Source: Nocardioides sp. (GTDB lineage: Bacteria; Actinomycetota; Actinomycetes; Propionibacteriales; Nocardioidaceae). From it: 5,895 bases of DNA. The position numbers and the translations under genes are program-made. Each line of letters opens with the position of its first letter. Position 1 is the stretch's first letter. Of this stretch, positions 1 to 5,895 are shown piece by piece. The notes below the pieces were generated by a model. It was not told the DNA's origin. It ran no database searches and saw only the letters and a list, made by a program, of their open reading frames with translations. Location of the stretch: assembly GCA_030145945.1 (NCBI GenBank), contig JASLDK010000176.1, forward strand, positions 1 through 5,895, read 5' to 3'.

Positions 1-91
1 CTCGGGCCCGCAGGTGGATGCCGAGCGCGCGGACGATCCGCGGCTCGTCGTCGACGACCAGCACCTTTCCCACGACGCTCATGACGCTCAT
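1..91 (-). CDS. Response regulator, KdpE/OmpR-type, N-terminal fragment (cut by window edge)
   Basis: Only the first 30 codons are in the window. After a short leader (MSVMSVVGK) comes a beta strand and acidic pocket, VLVVDDEPRIVRAL, with D14 and D15, typical of a receiver domain. The phospho-accepting Asp and the DNA-binding domain lie outside. The wording of the first helix (PRIVRALGIHLRAR) resembles actinobacterial KdpE. The gene starts inside the stop of the upstream sensor kinase (ATGA, 4-base overlap), so it should be its cognate regulator, translationally coupled. I chose the ATG at 91 because GGAGG sits 7 bases upstream. A second in-frame ATG at 82 arises from a tandem 9-base duplication but lies 16 bases from that Shine-Dalgarno. 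The receiver-domain call is firm; the KdpE assignment rests on a short stretch plus the kinase partner. Confidence 0.85.
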   Translation of the reverse strand, partial: MSVMSVVGKVLVVDDEPRIVRALGIHLRAR

Positions 92-1152
92 GAAACCGCC
101 TCCGTGGGCAGGGTGAGCCGCATCGTGAGCCCACCACCCGGCGTCGGCTCCGGGGTGAGGTCGCCGCCGACGGCATCGGTCAGGCCGCGCGCCACGGCGA
201 GCCCGAGCCCGATGCCGGTCGCGTTGTCGGTGTCGCCCAGACGCTGGAAGGGCCGGAACATCCGGTGTTCGTCCCCGGCCCGGATCCCTGGTCCGTGGTC
301 GACCACCTCGACGACGAGGCGCTGCGACTCCGCCGCGGCCCGCACCAGCGGCGGCCGGTCCGGTGGACTGAAGCGCTGCGCATTGGCGAGCAGGTTCACG
401 AGGACACGTTCGAGCAGCCCCGGATCGGTGGTCACCGCGGGCAGGTCGTCCGGCAGCTCGAGCACGGCCCCCCGCGGCGCGACACCGAGGTCGTCCAGGG
501 CGGAGGCCAGCACGTCGCCGAAGGCCACCGGTCGCAACCGCACCGGGATCGCGCCGGCCTGGAGTCGGCTCATGTCGAGCAGGTTGTCCACGAGCCCCGC
601 GAGACGGTCGAGGGCATCGTCGGTGGTCGCGAGAAGGTCATCCCTGTCCTCGGCGGACACGGCGACGTCGTCGCTCAGCAACCCCGACACGGATGCCTTG
701 GCGACGGCCAGCGGCGTCCGGAGGTCGTGTCCGACGGCGGCCAGCAGCGCCGTACGAATCCGGTCTGCGGCCTCGATCTCCGCTGCCGCCGCGGCGGCCG
801 CCGCCCGTCGTGCAGCCAGGTCGACCACCCAACCGACCATCATCGCGACCACCACGAACGCGACCAGGGCGACCAGGTTGTTGGCGTCGCGGATGGCGAA
901 GGTGTGGAACGGCGGGGTGTACCAGAAGTTCAGCAACCCGGCGCTGAGCACGGCCGTCACCAGCGCCGGGGCGCGGCCGCCGACGAGGGCGGAGGCGACC
1001 ACGACGACAAGGTGGAGCGCGACATCGCTGGCGAGGTTGAGGTGGTCGCGCAGCGGCACCAGCAGGGGAACGAGCAGCAGGGGAGCCGCCACGGCCACGA
1101 CGAAGCCCCACGTTCGACGCGGCCGACTCAGGCTCCTGCTCACGGAGGACAT
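88..1152 (-). CDS. Short KdpD-type sensor histidine kinase (DUF4118-HisKA-HATPase)
   Basis: This is a membrane histidine kinase of 354 residues. Residues 15-110 form four hydrophobic segments matching a DUF4118 membrane domain, with the loop FWYTPPFHTF (76-85) typical of KdpD. An Ala-rich linker and coiled coil (112-135) follow. The dimerisation/phosphotransfer helix has H142 in GHDLRTPLA. The ATPase domain has the N-box NLLANAQRFS (N257), the G1 box DHGPGI (285-290) and the G2 box GIGLGLA (313-319). All catalytic motifs look intact. Full-length KdpD is about 900 residues, with N-terminal KdpD and USP domains; both are absent here, and no matching code lies upstream. The ATG at 1152 overlaps the stop of the upstream membrane-protein gene. 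Reading further upstream in this frame gives Arg-rich, non-membrane sequence, so I rejected a longer start. It should phosphorylate the regulator at 91-1. The signal sensed is unknown; potassium or turgor is inferred from the family and the divergent permease. Confidence 0.9.
   Translation of the reverse strand: MSSVSRSLSRPRRTWGFVVAVAAPLLLVPLLVPLRDHLNLASDVALHLVVVVASALVGGRAPALVTAVLSAGLLNFWYTPPFHTFAIRDANNLVALVAFVVVAMMVGWVVDLAARRAAAAAAAAEIEAADRIRTALLAAVGHDLRTPLAVAKASVSGLLSDDVAVSAEDRDDLLATTDDALDRLAGLVDNLLDMSRLQAGAIPVRLRPVAFGDVLASALDDLGVAPRGAVLELPDDLPAVTTDPGLLERVLVNLLANAQRFSPPDRPPLVRAAAESQRLVVEVVDHGPGIRAGDEHRMFRPFQRLGDTDNATGIGLGLAVARGLTDAVGGDLTPEPTPGGGLTMRLTLPTEAVS
99..103 (-). promoter_or_regulatory. 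Shine-Dalgarno deciding the response-regulator start
   Basis: On the minus strand GGAGG is followed by 7 bases (CGGTTTC) and then the ATG at 91. The spacing fits that ATG and not the alternative ATG at 82. It lies inside the 3' end of the kinase gene, so the regulator can be initiated within the same mRNA. Confidence 0.7.
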
Positions 1153-1496
1153 TGTGCTCTCGCGACCAGAGCGGCCACGCCGACGTACAGGAGGAGACGG
1201 GCGAGATCGCCCGGGGTGAAGGTGAGTTCGCCGTACCGATTCATTGCGAATCCCGTCGCGAACGCCCAACCGGCAACGGCGAGTGCGACGCCGTACGCCC
1301 TCGGCAACACCCGGCACCAGGCCATGGTGAGAACGAGCAGCGCGAGCACACCTGTCCCACCGGACAGCGGTACGACGGCGCAGACCGCGGCACCGACGAA
1401 GAGGGTGCCGCCGGCGACGCCCCATCGCACCCCCGTCTCGTCGAGCATGCGCGCGTGCGGCGATGTCGACGTTCGGTGCAGCGACGAGGTGGTCAC
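1140..1496 (-). CDS. Small four-helix membrane protein, DUF4118-like, upstream of sensor kinase
   Basis: This 118-residue hydrophobic protein has predicted membrane segments at about 24-43, 48-64, 67-85 and 97-112 and a hydrophilic Ser/Thr/Arg N-terminus. There is no signal-peptide cleavage motif and no catalytic motif. The helix 2-4 region resembles the membrane domain of the kinase encoded next: R66-A67 about 17 residues before F83, then F93, D97 and L101, against R60-A61, F76, F85, D89 and L93 in the kinase. I infer a free-standing DUF4118-like module that could act as a sensor partner. The GTG start at 1496 lacks a clear Shine-Dalgarno; an internal ATG at 1448 would trim the hydrophilic tail but keep all helices. 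The stop overlaps the kinase start by 13 bases, so the three minus-strand genes form one coupled operon. I do not recognise a named family; the role is inferred from context. Confidence 0.75.
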   Translation of the reverse strand: MTTSSLHRTSTSPHARMLDETGVRWGVAGGTLFVGAAVCAVVPLSGGTGVLALLVLTMAWCRVLPRAYGVALAVAGWAFATGFAMNRYGELTFTPGDLARLLLYVGVAALVARAQCPP

Positions 1497-1534
1497 GGTG
1501 CCAGTGAAGTCCGCCGATCAGCACGAACGGCCCG

Positions 1535-1556
1535 TCCTGACGGGATCCTGACGGGG
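1535..1556. repeat. 11-base-period direct repeat, candidate response-regulator operator
   Basis: TCCTGACGGG occurs at 1535-1544 and again at 1546-1555, identical over 10 bases with an 11-base period. Two tandem half-sites one helical turn apart is the known binding layout of OmpR/PhoB/KdpE-class regulators. The site lies between the divergent operon start (1496) and the permease start (1612), so it could control either or both. Binding by the adjacent regulator is inferred. Confidence 0.55.
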
Positions 1557-1576
1557 TCCATGCAGTTGTCAGGATC
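1544..1576. repeat. 9-base inverted repeat overlapping the operator
   Basis: GATCCTGAC at 1544-1552 is matched by its exact reverse complement GTCAGGATC at 1568-1576, with a 15-base spacer. The left arm is part of the second direct-repeat copy. It could be a third, inverted half-site or a hairpin. There is no T-run after it, so it is not a terminator. Confidence 0.45.
1548..1575 (+). promoter_or_regulatory. Possible promoter of the APC permease gene
   Basis: CTGACG (1548-1553) resembles a -35 box. A 16-base spacer follows, then CAGGAT (1570-1575), a passable actinobacterial -10. This puts the transcription start near 1582, about 30-40 bases before the start codon. The -35 overlaps the second operator repeat, as in PhoB-class activated promoters. 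Both hexamers are imperfect, so this is weak. Confidence 0.3.
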
Positions 1577-1611
1577 GCGTTAGGCAGCCCCCGAACAGCC
1601 CCTGCGACCGG

Positions 1612-3543
<1,932 letters not shown>

Positions 3544-3548
3544 TCCGG

Positions 3549-3563
3549 GACCGCTGGGCGGTC
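3549..3563 (+). terminator. Small hairpin after the permease gene (weak terminator candidate)
   Basis: GACCGC (3549-3554), loop TGG and GCGGTC (3558-3563) form a perfect 6-base GC-rich stem starting 5 bases after the permease stop. No T-run follows, so efficient intrinsic termination is doubtful. It may only protect the 3' end or attenuate readthrough into the dehydratase gene. Confidence 0.3.
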
Positions 3564-3567
3564 GGCG

Positions 3568-3573
3568 TACGGT
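3568..3573 (+). promoter_or_regulatory. Possible -10 box for a leaderless dehydratase mRNA
   Basis: TACGGT fits the actinobacterial TANNNT -10 pattern. It is followed by exactly six bases (CGAACC) and the ATG at 3580, the spacing that places transcription start on the A of ATG. No Shine-Dalgarno lies before this gene, which agrees with leaderless translation. No convincing -35 was found. Confidence 0.4.
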
Positions 3574-3579
3574 CGAACC

Positions 3580-3909
3580 ATGGGCTACGAACAGATCACT
3601 GCCGAGGAGTTCAGCAACGCCGAGGGCCTGGCCGACTGGCGGGTCACCGGCGAGCATGCGTACGCCGTGTTCCGCACGGGCAGCTTCGTCAAGGGCCTCG
3701 CGCTGACGAATGCGATCGGTGACCTTGCCGAGGCGGCCAACCACCACCCGGATCTCAAGCTCGGCTATCCGTCCCTCGCCGTGCACCTGACCACCCACGA
3801 CACCGGCTCGCTGACGACGGCCGACCGTGACCTGGCGCAGAAGATCTCGGCGGCCGCGCGCGACGCCGGTGTAGAAGGCGACCCGGACGCGACGACCGAC
3901 TGGAGTTAG
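3580..3909 (+). CDS. Pterin-4a-carbinolamine dehydratase (4a-hydroxytetrahydrobiopterin dehydratase, PCD/DCoH family)
   Basis: This 109-residue cytoplasmic enzyme has the usual family length. The reaction is dehydration of 4a-hydroxytetrahydropterin to the quinonoid dihydropterin, the recycling step after aromatic amino-acid hydroxylation. The signature is complete: ANHHPD (53-58), Y63, and HLTTHD (69-74) followed by the acidic residue of the next helix (D82/D84). H55, H56 and H73 line up with rat DCoH H61, H62 and H79 by exact spacing. The N-terminal DWRV (19-22) is also typical. The gene lies 36 bases after the permease on the same strand, probably with its own leaderless promoter. No pterin-dependent hydroxylase is in the window, so the physiological substrate is open; several actinobacterial PCD genes stand alone. 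The family call is firm. Confidence 0.93.
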   Translation: MGYEQITAEEFSNAEGLADWRVTGEHAYAVFRTGSFVKGLALTNAIGDLAEAANHHPDLKLGYPSLAVHLTTHDTGSLTTADRDLAQKISAAARDAGVEGDPDATTDWS

Positions 3910-3930
3910 ACCGGAGCAGGTGGGCAGGTC

Positions 3931-4326
3931 TCAAAGACCGTGGACGATTTCCTCGGCGATCTCCACGAGTCCGCGTGCGCGCCGTACCAACGACGTTGCC
4001 TGCGTGGCCGTGGGAACCTTCGTGCCGTACTCGACCTCGCCCTTCATCGCGATCAGTTCACGCAATGCTCGCTCTGCGGTCGCAGCGTCTGTTCGCCCCG
4101 CCATGGCTGAGCGCAGTTCTCCGGCTGCCTTCGCGTGGTTCTTGCTCCTGGTGGTCGCCCCGGTCAGTGCCGTGACGATCGCGTCCTTGGCACTGATGCC
4201 GGCGTGGATCGCATCTCCCGCGGCGGGCGTCATGCGCTCGAGGTCAAGATTGTCCTGGGCCGAGTCCAGGTAGTCCCGCGCCTTGCGGTGGTATCGCCGC
4301 GCGTAGTTGAGGCTTTCGGCTGTCAT
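3931..4326 (-). CDS. HEPN-domain protein, probable toxin partner of MNT nucleotidyltransferase
   Basis: This 131-residue all-helical protein starts with YARRYHRKARDYLDSAQ (8-24), the first helix typical of HEPN proteins. The mid-protein stretch AIHAGISAKDAIV (39-51) and the segment around RSKNH (60-64) fit the same fold, and K95-GEVEYG (96-101) precedes the last helices. It starts in the stop of the MNT gene (ATGA overlap), giving obligate co-expression. In type VII MNT/HEPN systems the HEPN protein is an RNase toxin silenced by AMPylation from the MNT partner. Here no Arg and His are spaced RX4-6H; the closest pair is R60/H64 (RX3H), and a His sits near the C-terminus in IVHGL. It may be a divergent or non-nucleolytic HEPN. 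GC is lower than the flanks. The fold and pairing are reasonably sure; toxicity is inferred. Confidence 0.8.
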   Translation of the reverse strand: MTAESLNYARRYHRKARDYLDSAQDNLDLERMTPAAGDAIHAGISAKDAIVTALTGATTRSKNHAKAAGELRSAMAGRTDAATAERALRELIAMKGEVEYGTKVPTATQATSLVRRARGLVEIAEEIVHGL

Positions 4327-4913
4327 GACGCTGCCTTGCGAGATGGGCGCGGCATCTCCCCGATGAGAACAATCGCGTCACGCACGATCTCGGCAACGAC
4401 GGGCTCGCGCTCCGCAACAGGGAGTGTGAATTGCTCGGGTGTCAGGTGGAGCACGTCGCAGTCGTTGCCCAAGCGCTCATGAACCGCTTGGGCGAGATCG
4501 GCGCGACCGTCCCAACTCTGATCGGCGATGACGACCAGGTCGACGTCGCTGTCGGCATGTGCCTCGCCTCGGGCGACAGAGCCGAAGACCACGACGGCGT
4601 CAGCACCCGTGACAGTCGATGCGGCGACTCGCTTGAGCATCTCGAGCGGACTTCGTAGCGCCCGCAGGTGGGGGATCGTTTCGTGCTGCTCGTTGATCCG
4701 ATGAACACCAGCGCGTCCCACGATCTGTGTCGTGATGAGGCCGAGGCGCTCGAGATCGCGGAGTGCCTGTTGGACGGCGCTCAGGCTGTGCTGGTCGCTG
4801 ACCAGCGAGTGCACGCGGCGCCCGGTCAGTGCGCCGCCGGTGCGGAGCAGTGCGGCCAGCACCGCGCCGCGGGCACCGGGAACGATTCCGCCGAAGGGTT
4901 GATCGAAATCCAT
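4323..4913 (-). CDS. Winged-helix + MNT-type nucleotidyltransferase (probable antitoxin and autorepressor)
   Basis: This 196-residue protein has two domains. Residues 12-75 look like a winged helix, with AVQQALRDLERLGLI (46-60) as recognition-type helices and a short wing. Residues 88-185 are a minimal nucleotidyltransferase with VVVFGSVARGE (107-117) and DSDVDLVVI (121-129). This gives GSX10DXD, with G111-S112 and the metal ligands D123 and D125 intact. MNT antitoxins of type VII modules AMPylate their HEPN partners; the next gene encodes a HEPN protein and overlaps by 4 bases. Many MNT antitoxins are bare catalytic domains, so the fused winged helix suggests DNA binding at its own promoter, where a 30-base near-palindrome lies. 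The start at 4913 is supported by a TAGAAT box 6 bases upstream and the absence of a Shine-Dalgarno. Hand counts of two 60-base lines give about 58-60% GC, against 70% in a permease line, suggesting transfer. Confidence 0.88.
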   Translation of the reverse strand: MDFDQPFGGIVPGARGAVLAALLRTGGALTGRRVHSLVSDQHSLSAVQQALRDLERLGLITTQIVGRAGVHRINEQHETIPHLRALRSPLEMLKRVAASTVTGADAVVVFGSVARGEAHADSDVDLVVIADQSWDGRADLAQAVHERLGNDCDVLHLTPEQFTLPVAEREPVVAEIVRDAIVLIGEMPRPSRKAAS

Positions 4914-4919
4914 GGCTCG

Positions 4920-4925
4920 ATTCTA
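4920..4925 (-). promoter_or_regulatory. -10 box of the MNT/HEPN operon, leaderless geometry
   Basis: On the minus strand TAGAAT, a very good actinobacterial -10, is followed by CGAGCC and the ATG at 4913. Six bases between box and ATG place +1 on the start codon, so the mRNA should be leaderless. At a 17-base spacer the -35 would be ACTGGA (4948-4943), a weak match lying inside the palindrome. Confidence 0.65.
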
Positions 4926-4926
4926 G

Positions 4927-4956
4927 GTCATGTGGGTGAAATTCCAGTCACATGAC
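4927..4956. promoter_or_regulatory. 30-base near-palindrome, candidate operator of the MNT/HEPN operon
   Basis: GTCATGTG (4927-4934) and CACATGAC (4949-4956) are exact reverse complements. The 14-base core is also partly symmetric around AATT, with TG and CA pairing. In all, 12 of 15 base pairs are symmetric about 4941/4942. It starts one base beyond the -10 box (4926 lies between) and covers the spacer and -35 region, so a bound protein would block transcription. The winged helix of the first gene product is the obvious candidate ligand (inference). Confidence 0.65.
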
Positions 4957-4970
4957 GCAAATTCGACTCA
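4938..4970. repeat. Direct repeat with 20-base period overlapping the operator
   Basis: The 13-base blocks at 4938-4950 (GAAATTCCAGTCA) and 4958-4970 (CAAATTCGACTCA) match at 10 positions, with AAATTC and TCA identical. The first block contains the palindrome centre. The 20-base period, about two helical turns, would put a second weaker site on the same DNA face. Confidence 0.4.
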
Positions 4971-4983
4971 CTGGGTGGAGTCG
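4964..4983 (-). terminator. Hairpin downstream of the MOSC gene (weak terminator)
   Basis: Read on the minus strand, CGACTC, an 8-base loop and GAGTCG form a 6-base stem about 30 bases after the MOSC stop, followed by AATTTG rather than a full T-run. It lies between the MOSC gene and the MNT/HEPN promoter and might limit readthrough. It overlaps the second direct-repeat block, so it could equally be part of the operator. Confidence 0.3.
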
Positions 4984-5011
4984 CTTCAGCGGCGAACTGC
5001 GCGCGATCGCA

Positions 5012-5609
5012 TCAGACAGGTGCGAGCGGGGTCGTCGGCCCCTCCGGCAGTCGTACGACGATCGGCTGGTCGGGCCGGATCACGCCACCGCGCTCCACGA
5101 CCGCCATGACGCCCGCCAGTCGCCGGATCGGGGAGCCGTCGATGTTGTCGGCGCCGCCGGTCGGACCCAGTCCGACATCGGACGCCGACGCCCGCCCGTC
5201 GGCGCGTTCGACGACGACCTTGAGGAGGCCGGTCGAGAATTCGTTGATCTGGCGACAGGGGTTGCGCAGGCCGGTGACCCGCAGGACCGTGTCTCCGATC
5301 TCCAGGCGGGTGTCGGTGGGCAGGCCGAGCAGGTCGAGGCCGCGGGTGAGAACGTTCTCCCCGAGGCTGCCCGGGCCGACGTCGTGCCCGGCCGCGCGCG
5401 CCTTGACCAGCAGCTCCTCGTGGATGAGGTGCACCTGGCGCAGGTTGACCTGGTTGGGGTTGCGGCTCTTGCGGGAGCGGTGCTGCACGAGTGTCCCGGC
5501 GTGGGCGTCACCAACGACGCCCATGCCCTCGATCAACCGGATCTCGGGGACGGACTCCTTGCTGAACCGGTGCATCTGCTCGCGACACACGGCGACGACG
5601 TACGGCACC

Positions 5610-5617
<8 letters not shown>
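5012..5617 (-). CDS. MOSC-domain protein
   Basis: This 201-residue protein is the stand-alone MOSC type. Landmarks are EGMGVVGDAHAG (30-41), QHRSR (45-49), NLRQVHLIHEEL (58-69), LGENVLTRGLDLLGLP (85-100) and TGLRNPCRQI (115-124), with the invariant Cys at 121. MOSC proteins bind or transfer sulfur or molybdenum-cofactor ligands through that Cys; the substrate of this short group is unknown. A stretch rich in Gly, Ser and Asp (about 138-165) looks longer than in the relatives I recall. The GTG at 5617 overlaps the stop of the UvrA-family gene by 8 bases and has no Shine-Dalgarno, so translation is probably coupled. The next GTG (codon 4) is possible, and only three residues would change. No partner oxidoreductase is in the window. 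Confidence 0.9.

Positions 5618-5895
<278 letters not shown>

Noticed and set aside
14..1551. Long plus-strand open frames opposite the kinase operon
   Set aside because: Low-complexity Arg/Ser/Thr-rich translations with no domains. The minus strand carries intact kinase motifs.
1581..1586. TAGGCA as -10 for the permease
   Set aside because: It lacks the final T, and no -35 sits at a suitable distance; TTGTCA at 1566-1571 is only 9 bases away.
1497..1611. c-di-AMP (ydaO-type) riboswitch before the KimA-like permease
   Set aside because: KimA in Bacillus has one, but this gap is only 115 bases and mostly operator and promoter. I see no multi-stem leader of the needed size.
3927..3939. Hairpin GGTCT-CAA-AGACC between the convergent dehydratase and HEPN genes, as a bidirectional terminator
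   Set aside because: The stem is only 5 bases, overlaps the HEPN stop codon and has no T-run on either strand.
5003..5010. GCGATCGC palindrome near the MOSC stop
   Set aside because: A single 8-base GC-rich palindrome is expected often by chance in this composition; there is no second copy or spacing signal.

Overview
The window is GC-rich, gene-dense DNA from a high-GC actinomycete. The evidence is strong GC-biased codon use, GTG starts, 4-base stop/start overlaps and TANNNT-type -10 boxes placed for leaderless mRNAs. A Nocardioides-like actinomycete is a guess from overall flavour only; nothing here fixes the genus.

Left part (1-3543): a divergent sensing and transport locus. On the minus strand, in transcription order, are a small four-helix membrane protein (1496-1140), a short KdpD-type sensor kinase with a DUF4118 membrane domain (1152-88) and a KdpE-type response regulator (91-1, cut by the window edge). 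Each overlaps the next. Divergent from them is a 643-residue APC-superfamily permease (1612-3543). Its membrane core keeps most of the K+-site residues I recall from the Bacillus potassium importer KimA, and it has a cytoplasmic C-terminal domain. The 115-base gap between the two units carries a 10-base direct repeat at an 11-base period and an overlapping inverted repeat. That is the layout expected for an OmpR/PhoB-class operator, so I infer that the two-component system controls the permease and that the locus serves potassium or ion homeostasis.

Middle (3544-3930): a short gap with a small hairpin and a possible leaderless promoter, then a complete pterin-4a-carbinolamine dehydratase (3580-3909, plus).

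Right-centre (3931-4983): a two-gene minus-strand cassette of visibly lower GC. It holds a winged-helix plus MNT nucleotidyltransferase (4913-4323) and a HEPN-domain protein (4326-3931), overlapping by ATGA. This is the architecture of MNT/HEPN toxin-antitoxin modules. Its promoter looks leaderless, and a 30-base near-palindrome covers the -35/spacer region, which suggests autorepression by the winged helix. The HEPN protein lacks the usual RX4-6H motif.

Right end (5012-5895): the C-terminal end of a UvrA-family ATPase, running in from beyond the window, overlapping an MOSC-domain protein by 8 bases; both are on the minus strand. A small hairpin follows the MOSC stop.

No tRNA, rRNA, insertion sequence or CRISPR array is visible. 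No gene-free stretch exceeds 300 bases.
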